A DNA stretch of 64,000 nucleotides, taken from positions 2,108,001-2,172,000 of the forward strand of contig NC_005027.1 of assembly GCF_000196115.1 (NCBI RefSeq). Direction: 5' to 3'. This DNA is from Rhodopirellula baltica SH 1. Its GTDB lineage: Bacteria; Planctomycetota; Planctomycetia; Pirellulales; Pirellulaceae. The notes beneath the pieces were generated by a model. It saw only the letters and a list, made by a program, of their open reading frames with translations, was not told where the DNA came from and made no database searches. Shown here in pieces: positions 1 through 8,483 of the stretch. Positions within the stretch are counted from its first letter, which is position 1, and every line of letters begins with the position of its first letter. Made by a program: the position numbers and the translations under genes.

Positions 1-38
1 CCAGCATCCCACACGAACTCTTAAGGTGACGGGCCCAA

Positions 39-365
39 ATGGCGATTCAGATAGTCTATCCGGAGTTGGCAGGTCATCGCGTTCTCGCCATTCAACGGAA
101 TGCCAAGGCGAAAGATGTGGTCGCACAGTATTGGGTTGCCAGCGGAGCACGCAATCTAAATTGGGGCATCATTTTGGATATCTTGATGCATCCCCTGCCT
201 CAAGCGGATGAACAGGAATTCTCGCTAAAACTACAGGGCAGGCTTGCCAGTCGACATTTCCAAACCGTACGGTATATCAGCGATACGACTGAAAGACTTG
301 GCATCAAATCCGAGGATTTCGAATCGAATTTGCCTTGTAACGAAGGGCGATATTGTGAAGGGTGA
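39..365 (+). CDS. Small adaptor-like protein, first gene of TIR unit
   Basis: A 108-residue protein with no signal peptide or membrane segment. The ATG at 39 follows a good ribosome site (AAGGTGA, 24-30). Its stop overlaps the start of the TIR gene by 11 bases, so the two are probably translated together. The fold cannot be named with certainty. Its size, helix-forming composition and position directly ahead of a TIR effector match effector-associated domains (small adaptor modules found beside bacterial TIR, trypsin and caspase-like effectors), and this is inference from context. The last 30 residues (from about position 80) may be poorly conserved because they share bases with the next gene's leader. 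Alternatively the two frames were once one gene now split by a frameshift, since the downstream frame is open back to 244. Confidence 0.6.
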   Translation: MAIQIVYPELAGHRVLAIQRNAKAKDVVAQYWVASGARNLNWGIILDILMHPLPQADEQEFSLKLQGRLASRHFQTVRYISDTTERLGIKSEDFESNLPCNEGRYCEG

Positions 366-2445
366 GTTTGACGTTTTCCTGTGCCACAACAGTGCAGATA
401 AGCAAGAGGTGCGGAAAGTCGCCACAGAACTTGCCGCAAATGGCCTGACATATTGGCTCGATGAAGAGCAACTTCGTCCAGGGCTACCATGGCAACGCAC
501 ACTCGAGCGTGCAATCGTAGACATTCGAGCGGCCGCAGTTTTCATTGGTGGATCAGGTCTTGGACCCTGGCAAGAAATGGAGCAGGAGGCGCTTCTACGT
601 CGTTTGGTTAAAGACGATTGCCCAGTCATTCCGGTGATTCTGCCGTCGTGCCAATCAACGCCGGATCTTCCCGTGTTTCTGGAAGGTATGAACTGGGTTG
701 ATTTTCGTTCTACTACGGCTGATCCGTTGCGACGATTAATCTGGGGAATTACTGGACGCGCACCAGGTGAAACGCACTCGGATTTCCCCACTGGACCTCG
801 AATTAAAGAACTACGACTGCGAGAAAAACTTACACAGGCGCAGCTTGCTGACCTTATAGCAGTTTCTCCTGCAACTGTAAGCAAATGGGAGACTGGTAAA
901 CAGATTGCTCCACAGTCTCAAGCAAGAAAAATTTGCGCTGTGCTTGAGAAAGAACAGGTACAAGAAACAGTCTGTGATGTCGTGGTCTTGTTGCATGGCA
1001 TACGCGATCGTGGCGAATGGCAACAAATGATGCGACGGATTCTTGAAGAAAACACTGTGAATCTGAAGGTCTTCGGATGTAAGTATGGTTACTTTGATGT
1101 CTTTCGATTTCTCGCACCTTGGGATTGGGGGAAACGACCAAGGGAGCGTGCTGAAAGGCAGCTTAGACTCGTAAAGAAAGCGTTTCCAAATGCCAGAACC
1201 ACGGTGATAGCTCATAGCTATGGAACATACCTTCTTACTCGAATCTTAACGGACAAGTCTGATATCGAGCTTTGGCGTGTAATTTTATGTGGTTCTGTAG
1301 TGGACGAGAATTTTCAGTGGGACAAAGTTAGTCATCTTGTCGGTGACAGGAATGATCCCGAAAAACGCAAATACATCATCAATGACTGTGGCAGTCGTGA
1401 TATTTGGCCTGTCTTAGGGAAGTCGGCTGGATGGGGCTATGGCGCGGCTGGTGTCGACGGATTCGGCCAGATTTGTGTTCAAGACAGATTCCACCTGGGC
1501 GGACACTCTTTATTTTTTGATGAAGAATTTGTTTCGACCTGGTGGAAACCACTCGTTGAGGGTCGTTTACTTGCCAATCCTGACGGAAATACAAGCCAGC
1601 GAAAGGACATGCCAACGTGGCTTACATTCTTTGATTTTGTCCCTCTTCGCTGGCTGATTGTTCTTCTTGTTGTCTTCGCCTGCGTGGCTCTTGCATCCAT
1701 TTGCTACAGGCTCATGCCAAACAGCTCGAGGCGATCGAATGTAGTTGGGTCTGCGTCTCTCGACGTTTCCGACCGTATGTTTACTGTCGTTGATGTCTTA
1801 ACGGATGAAATCGTTGCACGCAAAGCGGTGTTGACCTACACATCGGACGAGATGCCTCTGAGCAACACCTCGATATCAGGACAGTTGGGGCAGATTAAAG
1901 ACCCCGGTGACATCGGGAATATTGAGTCAGTGGAAATCAGCGGATTCAGGTATCGTGCAAGAACCCGTATGAAACTGATGGTGGAGAGAATCAATCCACT
2001 CTACGAGCAATCCATACGTCCCCTGGACGAGTACGACTTACCATCGCACGAAATTTATGATCTGGCCAAACAGACTGGGAGACCGGATGAATTTGCATTA
2101 ACCGTCTACAATGAAACGAATTCTCACGTCGATCTTTTGTTTTTGCATTATGCACCAGTCAAATTCCAATCTCCCTTTGGAGATGCCTGGGAGTTGGTGA
2201 TCCCTCCAATAGCGCCAGGGCCCAAAGGTATACGAACACTTAATGAATTCAACAAAGAAGTGGGCTTGTTTCTCGTGTTTGCATCTATGAACGGGATGCG
2301 TTCCGAGCATGTACTCACTCAGGATTTCTACTTACACGAAGCTCCGCTTCTTATTATTAAATTTGGCAGAAACGGTCTGTCGTCAGAGCTTCTATGGGGT
2401 GAAGATTCTAGGGCCTTCTTAGAGAAAAGGACACGAGATGAATAG
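355..2445 (+). CDS. TIR - XRE HTH - alpha/beta hydrolase - membrane protein
   Basis: A multidomain protein of 696 residues if it starts at GTG 355, which has AAGGG (343-347) in front and overlaps the upstream stop; an ATG at 244 in the same frame would add 37 residues that look non-domain. Residues about 5-120 are a TIR domain (FDVFLCHNSADK at its start, WQEMEQEAL carrying the likely catalytic Glu). Residues about 148-200 are an XRE-type helix-turn-helix (LTQAQLADLIAVSPATVSKW). Residues about 207-400 are an alpha/beta hydrolase with the oxyanion turn VLLHGIRDRG and nucleophile elbow AHSYG (Ser about 288). One membrane segment lies near 433-451, followed by a C-terminal domain of about 240 residues that I do not recognise. 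TIR domains of this class often cleave NAD+; that activity here is inferred. The stop overlaps the next gene by 8 bases. Confidence 0.85.
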   Translation: MKGEFDVFLCHNSADKQEVRKVATELAANGLTYWLDEEQLRPGLPWQRTLERAIVDIRAAAVFIGGSGLGPWQEMEQEALLRRLVKDDCPVIPVILPSCQSTPDLPVFLEGMNWVDFRSTTADPLRRLIWGITGRAPGETHSDFPTGPRIKELRLREKLTQAQLADLIAVSPATVSKWETGKQIAPQSQARKICAVLEKEQVQETVCDVVVLLHGIRDRGEWQQMMRRILEENTVNLKVFGCKYGYFDVFRFLAPWDWGKRPRERAERQLRLVKKAFPNARTTVIAHSYGTYLLTRILTDKSDIELWRVILCGSVVDENFQWDKVSHLVGDRNDPEKRKYIINDCGSRDIWPVLGKSAGWGYGAAGVDGFGQICVQDRFHLGGHSLFFDEEFVSTWWKPLVEGRLLANPDGNTSQRKDMPTWLTFFDFVPLRWLIVLLVVFACVALASICYRLMPNSSRRSNVVGSASLDVSDRMFTVVDVLTDEIVARKAVLTYTSDEMPLSNTSISGQLGQIKDPGDIGNIESVEISGFRYRARTRMKLMVERINPLYEQSIRPLDEYDLPSHEIYDLAKQTGRPDEFALTVYNETNSHVDLLFLHYAPVKFQSPFGDAWELVIPPIAPGPKGIRTLNEFNKEVGLFLVFASMNGMRSEHVLTQDFYLHEAPLLIIKFGRNGLSSELLWGEDSRAFLEKRTRDE

Positions 2446-3625
2446 AGTTATTTTGCAATCTTTCGGGCTCGCCATCGCCGCCATAATGTCGGGCATGTTC
2501 TCATGTCCTTGCAACGCCCAGAACCAGTTAAAAGTCGAAGGCAAGACATCCTACATTATCAGGCTAAGGCCAAGCACCAATAGACTTAGTGGCTGGCTCT
2601 CAAAAGCTATAAAAGGTGGTGAACCACCAGTCAACCTTGAACTGAAGCATTCAGGACCATATGACATGCACTTGCTATTCTTAAATGAGGACGGCGAGAC
2701 AGTGAGCTCCTGGTCATCCAACGGCCCCGTTGACTTTGCGAATATTGATCTCAGTAAGAGCTTCGACCTTTCTATGCTGCAGATGATGTTTATGGTTACT
2801 GGATCATCAGGTCAGCCGGAACCATTCGCTGTGTCAGCATGGCATATGCGTAATGGAAATGTCCTGTTTCATTCACCGATTGGCTTGCTCATAAGAACTG
2901 GATTGGCATTTGAATTCGACAAAGAAGATCTTGACACCCACATTACAGTTAAGGGCGAAAACGACGCGATTGACCTGCACTTTTCAGGAACTCTGGATGC
3001 TCTGGAGATAAGCGTTAACGGTGCGCAGATGAAGGTTGACAATCTGTGGCTTGCGCATGACGACATCAGGAAGAATGACCTAGTGTGCTCTGGCACGTAT
3101 CAGTTCAAAAACGAGTCTGGCGAGTTCCTGATTCACAGAAAGATCGGCTTTCCTGGCTGCAAGTTTTTTGTCAACTTCAAGGCGAAGAATGCTGAGTGGA
3201 CATCACTTGTGTATTCGGCAAACTATGTTGCATCGGCGCCTGATACCAGCTTTGTGGCTGAGGAGCTTAGAGCAGCGGTTCAACGCTTGGAAACACTAAT
3301 TGGTGTCGAGCAAAAAAGATTGGCGAAGCAATCAGACCTTATTGAATCGCAGGTTAAGCAACTCGGTTTTGCGCAATCAAGGATGGCCGACACGACTGAT
3401 GAGCTATGGCTGAAGCTCAATAATCCAGAGGTGCATAGCGTGCTCACCAAGTGCATGAAATGCCATAGGGAAGGAAAACACGGGCCATCTTTTGCTGGTC
3501 ATGAGGCATGGTTGCCAGCTATGGCTGAACCGACGATGAAAGAGATGTCCAACCTTGCAAAACTGACTGAGGAGCAAAGAGCCGCACTTGATCGTTTCAT
3601 TCGCAACGTTGCAGCAGCTGAGTGA
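2438..3625 (+). CDS. Exported protein with C-terminal CxxCH haem motif
   Basis: A 395-residue protein starting inside the end of the TIR gene (8-base overlap). The N-terminus is a signal peptide (hydrophobic residues 8-19, then cysteines and CNAQ near 25-28). The middle is beta-rich and unrecognised. About residues 270-325 form a likely coiled coil rich in Glu, Gln and Lys. Near the C-terminus, CMKCH at 339-343 is a c-type haem-binding motif with flanking residues like the planctomycete PSCyt1 cytochromes. Haem attachment would place this protein outside the cytoplasmic membrane, while its partner carries TIR and HTH domains inside. The partner's membrane segment makes a trans-membrane signalling pair possible. 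Function unknown. Confidence 0.75.
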   Translation: MNRVILQSFGLAIAAIMSGMFSCPCNAQNQLKVEGKTSYIIRLRPSTNRLSGWLSKAIKGGEPPVNLELKHSGPYDMHLLFLNEDGETVSSWSSNGPVDFANIDLSKSFDLSMLQMMFMVTGSSGQPEPFAVSAWHMRNGNVLFHSPIGLLIRTGLAFEFDKEDLDTHITVKGENDAIDLHFSGTLDALEISVNGAQMKVDNLWLAHDDIRKNDLVCSGTYQFKNESGEFLIHRKIGFPGCKFFVNFKAKNAEWTSLVYSANYVASAPDTSFVAEELRAAVQRLETLIGVEQKRLAKQSDLIESQVKQLGFAQSRMADTTDELWLKLNNPEVHSVLTKCMKCHREGKHGPSFAGHEAWLPAMAEPTMKEMSNLAKLTEEQRAALDRFIRNVAAAE

Positions 3626-4127
3626 TCTGCAAAGCCGATCGAGTGCGTAAGGCAGACTCGCATCAGTTTTGTATGCGTTAGTTAACGGTATTCGTCAATC
3701 AATGAGAAATAGGCCATGAGACTGCCTTTGATCGGGACGAGGAACCAGTACTTGTGCCGGTCAGGTGTGACGCCAGCTCCGGTGCTTAAGCAATCCGCTG
3801 AATCGTCTCAGCCTACGTTGGATGCTGGCGGTTGGACAAACCGTCGCGAGTTTGCTGGCCCTGGTTTGGGGGAGTATCGGTGCCAGTGCGGATGCAGAAT
3901 TTGGGGTTGGAGCCACTCTTGGTCGATTGCAGAATTTCCATCAGTACGGAATTTGAAGTTCCGAAGTGGCACAGAAAGTGGCACAGAAACAGTTGACAGT
4001 GGGACAAAACCATTGAAAATATGGGAAGTGAGGCGACGCGGAAAGCGGCGTCATCATTCCCGCAAACCGTTGTCAAGTCAACACTTACATCCTTCGCAAC
4101 GCATACCGCTTTCCCGTAATGGGTTGG
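3626..4127. other. Stretch without a supported gene
   Basis: No convincing gene is visible. A frame open from 3716 to 4267 runs straight through the tRNA fragment and its terminator, so it is not credible as a gene. A short direct repeat of the words AGTGGCACAGAAA lies near 3965-3990. The segment may be the decayed end of an integrated element whose attachment site follows. Confidence 0.4.
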
Positions 4128-4170
4128 CCTACGAAACCGAAGGTTACTGGTTCGAATCCAGTGGGGTGTA
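4128..4170 (+). other. tRNA 3' fragment (anticodon loop to acceptor), probable att site
   Basis: The segment has a 5-bp T stem ACTGG/CCAGT around loop TTCGAAT, a 5-base variable region, an imperfect anticodon stem and the loop CTACGAA (anticodon ACG, arginine), ending GGGGTGTA. No D arm or matching 5' acceptor strand lies upstream, so it is not a working tRNA. Fragments that run from the anticodon loop to the 3' end are what tyrosine integrases leave when they insert into a tRNA gene. A truncated integrase lies just downstream, and the same fragment shape marks the end of the tRNA-His island at 55047-55091. Confidence 0.7.
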
Positions 4171-4175
4171 CTACG

Positions 4176-4560
4176 CTAAATGCTGTTTAACAAACGTTTT
4201 AGCTTCGATAACTCCGCTGCTGATAGCTGCGGAGTTTTTTCGTGTCCCCCCATTATCGCATCCGTAGTTGCAGGTGTGGCGAGTTTCTGACGTACTTCGC
4301 TTGCGGCGGCCTGAGCTGATCGCGTTGCGCCGTAGTGCTTTTCTGTCGTCGCGAAATCAGCGTGACGCATGACGACCTTGAGCGTCTCCGCAGAGACGCC
4401 GGCATTGATAAGGCGTTGCGCACAGCCGCGCCTGATATCATGAACACTCGCAAACTTGGTTCTGGTGCCAGTTCGCTCATCCTCGTTCCGAACAACGATT
4501 CCGGCTTTTTTGCCAATCAATCCAATGATGCGGCCGACACGTTCTTTGGTTAAACGCTCC
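4176..4560 (-). pseudogene. Tyrosine integrase, C-terminal remnant
   Basis: The reverse strand encodes the catalytic C-terminal part of a tyrosine recombinase. SVHDIRRGCAQRL holds the H-x-x-R pair, MRHADFATTEKHYG holds the second histidine and the nucleophilic tyrosine, and the tail is AAASEVRQKLATP. Similarity seems to begin near LTKERVGRIIG and to stop about where the radC gene starts on the other strand. The open frame extends to 4712 but that part does not look like integrase. The N-terminal and core-binding domains are missing. The stop codon sits 6 bases from the tRNA fragment, the usual place for an integrase gene beside its attachment site. Confidence 0.75.
4210..4240 (+). terminator. 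Rho-independent terminator after tRNA fragment
   Basis: AACTCCGC (4210-4217) pairs with GCGGAGTT (4229-4236) around an 11-base loop, followed by T residues to 4240. The position, 40 bases past the tRNA 3' end, suggests that it was the terminator of the original tRNA gene. It overlaps the end of the integrase remnant on the other strand. Confidence 0.7.
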
Positions 4561-4564
4561 GAAC

Positions 4565-5191
4565 GTGCCGAAGGCAAAGCCCACGTACGTCGGCAAGCTC
4601 GTGTCACCACGTGTGAAGGAGAAAAGTGACAAGGAACTGCTGGCTCTTGTGCTGCGATCGCAATTCGAGCGTGTCGCCAACAGGAAGGTCCGTGAGATTG
4701 CCCAGGCGTCAAAGGCGGAACTGGGTTTGACTGACATTGCCTATGAACGATTGATGGCTGGGATTGAGCTGGGAAAGCGTGTGGGCGAAGCGAAGACCAA
4801 CTTCAACGAACGGCTGACCTCCACCCACAAAGCGGTCGCGTTCTGCAGGTCGCACTTCTCGCGACTAATCGCAGAGGGGCTTCAGGAAGAATTTCATATC
4901 GTGACGCTCGACACCAAGCACAGGATGATTGATTCACACAGAATCACCGTGGGAACACTCGATGCATCTCTGGTCCATCCTCGCGAAGTTTTCCGGCCAG
5001 CCATTAGGGACGCTTGCAGTTGCGTTCTGTTGGCCCACAACCATCCGTCTGGAGACCCGACTCCCAGCCGTGAAGATTTCAAAGTAACTCAGCAATTGAC
5101 TGAGGTGGGCAAAGTCATTGGCATCACCGCGCTGGACCACATCGTTCTCGCAAGAGAAAACTGCTTGAGCTTGCGTGAACAGGAACCGTAG
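4565..5191 (+). CDS. radC: RadC/JAB-family metalloprotein
   Basis: A 208-residue RadC-family protein. Residues about 95-208 are the JAB/MPN+ domain: the zinc signature AHNHPSGDPTPSREDF (H-x-H...D) is intact, and HIVTLDTKHRMIDSHRITVG is typical of the family. A shorter helical region precedes it. It starts at GTG 4565; a proper ribosome site is not obvious. RadC proteins are frequent on mobile elements and next to defence genes, although their biochemical role remains unclear. Here it lies back to back with the truncated integrase and 50 bases from the end of the SEFIR gene, so it is probably cargo of the same accessory region and not the chromosomal radC. Confidence 0.85.
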   Translation: MPKAKPTYVGKLVSPRVKEKSDKELLALVLRSQFERVANRKVREIAQASKAELGLTDIAYERLMAGIELGKRVGEAKTNFNERLTSTHKAVAFCRSHFSRLIAEGLQEEFHIVTLDTKHRMIDSHRITVGTLDASLVHPREVFRPAIRDACSCVLLAHNHPSGDPTPSREDFKVTQQLTEVGKVIGITALDHIVLARENCLSLREQEP

Positions 5192-5241
5192 TCCAGATTG
5201 AAAACGTTCGAGCCCTGAAAACGCTTTCGGCCAATCCTAGT

Positions 5242-6714
5242 TCACCGGTCGCGTATTCTGGCGATCTCCTCGGCGCTAACGAGATCGCCGTCACCCCAGG
5301 TGCTTCGCCAGTAAGTACTCGAATTGTAGAAGTGTTTCATTTGGTCAGAGAGAACGACTTCGGTGATCTCATCGAACGTTGACAAGCCAAGTATCACGCC
5401 AACTGCACCGGGTTCTGCTGTACGCAACAGCTCGTCGAACAACGGGAGTTGGCGGCTACGTTTCCCATTTATCGATACAGTTGGTCCCCATCGGGCGTGT
5501 TGTTTTACTGCCGCAAGAAGAGCGATTGCATCTGCCTGAACCAGGTCGATGAGTCGAATCGCTGAGTTTGTCGCTCGCTCAGCCATAAGATGTCCGCTGT
5601 ATCGAATCCAACCCGGATTCAACTTCTGATTAGCCATCACTTCTAGCGAGTCTGGAGGGTCGTGGAAAACACCAAAGTTCTCATGCCTTACGTCATCGCC
5701 TCCACGTCTCTCCGACACACTGTACCCGACCGTCAGGAGGTGATTGGCGATTTGGTATCGACGTCTTTTGATTGCGACAGCCAAAACATAGAGAAAGATT
5801 TCAAGAGCGAAAAATCGGTAGTTGTCGGTTGAAATCGGGAATCGCGGACCCTCCGTTTGTTCATCGAGGCGAGTCAGTTCAGCTATCTTTTCCAGGAATT
5901 CCACGAGAGCGCGGCTAAGCCATTCATCCTCGACACCAACAAATGCGCACTCCAGTACCTCGACAACTCTGTCTCGAATTGGCTTCATTTGCTCGATTGC
6001 GAGAAGCACTCTGTCTGGCCACTCTTCTTCGTTTCCTCGTTTGAATTCGAGCTGAAACTCCTCCAAATCTTCCAAGACAGCCTGCTTGAACTGGTCAAAC
6101 GCGAGCGGTGGGTTCCCTTTTCCGGAAGTCAATACTTCACGAAACGTTCTTGCTGATCGCACACATTTCAAGGAAACGACAGTGTCGTCTGTGATGTAGG
6201 CGGGTGGTTTTCCGAGCGGCGGTTTGATTCTCTTTGGTTTGTCAAAAACAACTCTGGTCAATTCTTCAAGACGCGTCGCATAGGCATCAGGATTTGAAAA
6301 GTCGATGTAGATACGCCCACCCAGAAAAACTGGCAAGCAAGCGTTTCCTTGGTCGTCGCGTTCTTTCAGGATTGGAATAAAACGCGTCTCTTCAATATCT
6401 TTGTAGAGCTTCTGCGTGATGATTTGACTTTCTGTGCCGACGCCACCTTTTCGCCCGTCAGCCTTTGCCGCATAGTTCTCATCGCTGACAATCAATACGC
6501 GATCGATTGTCTTATCTGTGACAACTTTCTCCATGAACGTGTTGGCGTCCTGGCCTTCTTTCAGATCGTATTGGTCAACGACAACTTCGATGCCATTCGC
6601 TTGCAGATCCGCAACGAATGCCAGTATCCACTCGATGTGTGGTTCGGACGTGTGTGCGTACGAAACAAAAACTTTCCTTCGCACGCTCTTTGAATCTGAT
6701 GGTGTTTCGCTCAT
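5242..6714 (-). CDS. SEFIR-domain protein
   Basis: A 490-residue soluble protein. Residues about 12-165 form a SEFIR domain, a TIR relative: VFVSYAHTSEPHIEWI at the first strand, GIEVVVDQYDLKEGQD next, then DRVLIVSDENYAAKADGRKG and GVGTESQII. The remaining 320 residues are mostly helical and unrecognised, with no membrane segment. Bacterial SEFIR proteins are found in accessory regions and have been linked to phage defence by abortive infection with NAD+ loss; that role is inferred here. The ATG at 6714 has GGGG about 6 bases upstream. It stands alone, convergent with radC, in the same accessory segment as the TIR unit. Confidence 0.85.
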   Translation of the reverse strand: MSETPSDSKSVRRKVFVSYAHTSEPHIEWILAFVADLQANGIEVVVDQYDLKEGQDANTFMEKVVTDKTIDRVLIVSDENYAAKADGRKGGVGTESQIITQKLYKDIEETRFIPILKERDDQGNACLPVFLGGRIYIDFSNPDAYATRLEELTRVVFDKPKRIKPPLGKPPAYITDDTVVSLKCVRSARTFREVLTSGKGNPPLAFDQFKQAVLEDLEEFQLEFKRGNEEEWPDRVLLAIEQMKPIRDRVVEVLECAFVGVEDEWLSRALVEFLEKIAELTRLDEQTEGPRFPISTDNYRFFALEIFLYVLAVAIKRRRYQIANHLLTVGYSVSERRGGDDVRHENFGVFHDPPDSLEVMANQKLNPGWIRYSGHLMAERATNSAIRLIDLVQADAIALLAAVKQHARWGPTVSINGKRSRQLPLFDELLRTAEPGAVGVILGLSTFDEITEVVLSDQMKHFYNSSTYWRSTWGDGDLVSAEEIARIRDR

Positions 6715-6877
6715 TGTTGCCCCGCTGTTATGTCGTTGTGAACTAACTCATCCGCGATCATCTCGGCCTGTCTCAATACTGTTTCGGTCGCTAGTCGCTG
6801 CATGTCAGGCGGATAGGCGGCAGACAACTTACGCAGTCAACTGATTCCACCACGTGACGCTGCCGTCTCCAGTCGTG

Positions 6878-6900
6878 GAGACAATCGGATTGTCTCTTTT
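6878..6900 (+). terminator. Hairpin with T tail, orientation unexplained
   Basis: GAGACAAT (6878-6885) and ATTGTCTC (6889-6896) form a perfect 8-bp stem around CGG, followed by TTTT. It lies between two reverse-strand genes while its T run faces the forward strand, so it does not clearly serve either. It may be bidirectional or a remnant. Confidence 0.4.
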
Positions 6901-6967
6901 CAACCGCGGGCATGATCAACCGTCGAAACGTCTTCGTTGCGAAACGAATACTCCGACGCGCGTCGCA

Positions 6968-7666
6968 TCAATTGATGGGTGAGTTCACTCCAAGGCCTGC
7001 CGCCACGCGTTGCAACATCTCTCGTTCTTCCTTTGCAACTCTGCCATCTGCCATGGCGATTTCCGACAAGAATTCCATGACCTTGGCCTTGCTTTCTTGA
7101 TCCAAGACATCGCGGAGCATTCCGGCCAAGTCGTCGGCAGAAGGTAAATCTTTGCCATGCTGCAGAATCATGCGAAGACGAGCCTCGTCAAACCCTTCAA
7201 ACACTTCATCACCGGATTTCTCAGCCGCCAACACCTCGGCTTCATCCACTTCACCGTCCGCCAGAATCATGGAAGCGGCCAATGCCACTCCCACCGCTTG
7301 AATGTCAATCAGATTGGGCGTGCCAGGCAACCCCAACTGAGTCAGTTTCTTTTCCACGGCCTTTGGGTTTGCACCGACAAAAACAGCACGAATCAGGTTG
7401 TAGAGAATCAGAAAAGGGTTGATGATCAAAGACTTTGGGCTGAACCATCCCAACAGCATCGACATACCCGCCTCACCAAAGATCTTCTGACGAACACATG
7501 GTACGCAGCCGATGAATGACTTCGAGCCAAACATCATGACGATCAGGAAACCGCGGACATAAGGAGCGGATGCGACCGCTTCCAGCGTTCGCTCCTGGCA
7601 ATAGGGACATGGATACTGAGAAACGGCAGCGGAATTCTCGTTCGCAATCGTTGCGTCTAAACTCAT
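6968..7666 (-). CDS. Zinc-ribbon protein with TerB-like domain
   Basis: A 232-residue protein. Residues 19-57 hold two CxxC pairs (CPYC and CVPC), a likely zinc ribbon. A hydrophobic stretch follows (about 65-100, ILYNLIRAVFVGAN). Residues about 125-230 are a TerB-like helical domain with the acidic repeats MILADGEVDEAEV and IAMADGRVAKEER that bind metal in this family. TerB domains occur in tellurite-resistance and stress modules at the membrane; no other ter gene is seen nearby. The ATG at 7666 is preceded by GGGACCAACC, a weak ribosome site. Confidence 0.7.
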   Translation of the reverse strand: MSLDATIANENSAAVSQYPCPYCQERTLEAVASAPYVRGFLIVMMFGSKSFIGCVPCVRQKIFGEAGMSMLLGWFSPKSLIINPFLILYNLIRAVFVGANPKAVEKKLTQLGLPGTPNLIDIQAVGVALAASMILADGEVDEAEVLAAEKSGDEVFEGFDEARLRMILQHGKDLPSADDLAGMLRDVLDQESKAKVMEFLSEIAMADGRVAKEEREMLQRVAAGLGVNSPIN

Positions 7667-7703
7667 TGGTTGGTCCCGGTCATCGAGGCTAATTTCTTAA
7701 TGG

Positions 7704-7813
7704 CCTGTTGATTCAATCAGCCGAACCGCATTAGCGGCGATCAATCCTATGCCAACCGGGGCTATTGCCGATCGGCGGATTGTTGTCATTCGGTATACGA
7801 CTGAATCAACAGG
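7704..7813. repeat. 110-bp inverted-repeat element, copy A
   Basis: The ends are CCTGTTGATTCAATC and its near-perfect inverse GACTGAATCAACAGG. The interior (CCGCATTAGCGG, GCCAACCGGGGCTA, ATTGTTGTCATTCGG) is shared with the copy at 60824-60934 and with the split copy that flanks the IS region (8300-8356 and 9972-10052). There is no coding capacity, so it behaves like a MITE or other non-autonomous element. Confidence 0.75.
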
Positions 7814-8299
7814 ACGTTAAGCTTCGAACAGCACAGTTTGAGCATCATAGCGATGCCAATCAGCCACTGCAAATATTCTTCGGAAAGAGCCTTCGCATTT
7901 CCCACGGCGACGGCAAGTGCTCATGAGAAGCCGGAATCGTGTCGCGGAAACCATGCTGCAATCCCATTACTGTGTAAACACTTTCCGCGGCACATCCCAT
8001 TGGTTCGATTGCACACAAATCAAACACAACCTTCACATCGCAAGCACATACAAACGGATGGATTGGCATGGTCCATCTGCCAACGCAGCCCGTGCCCGGT
8101 TGCACTCGAGAACTGTTGCCAACGCGACAGCTCATGGCATGCGAAAAGAACTGTGCTTGCCTAAGCAATTGAGACGGAACACGACGTGATTGCAGATTGC
8201 AATGAATCACATATCGGTGGATCTCTGCTATTGACTGCGTTCCAGCCAAAATCCAACTTGCCGCCATTCAATCGACCGAAAGATCCTTGAGGAAGCTAC
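7814..8299. other. Stretch without a supported gene
   Basis: Several short frames are open on both strands, but none has a recognisable domain, a ribosome site or planctomycete-like codon choice. I see no RNA gene. It separates repeat copy A from the nested element. Confidence 0.4.
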
Positions 8300-8483
8300 C
8301 AGGCGGTTAGTTGAGTCGCATACCGAGTCACAACAATCAGCCGATGGGCGTTCGCCGAATGGCACTTACTTTACAACTTCACCCTCGCCCCTGGGGAGGT
8401 CGTGCAGTTTGTCGAGGTCGCGTTTAAGCGGAGTTCTGTATGATGCACCTCTCCCGAAACGAAGTTTGGGGGGAGGTCGAGCG

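Noticed and set aside
4128-4170. A working tRNA-Arg gene
   Set aside because: There is no D arm and no 5' acceptor strand that pairs with GGGGTGT; only the 3' part is present.
3716-4267. Open frame of 183 codons on the forward strand
   Set aside because: It runs through the tRNA fragment and its terminator, has no domain, and its composition changes in the middle.
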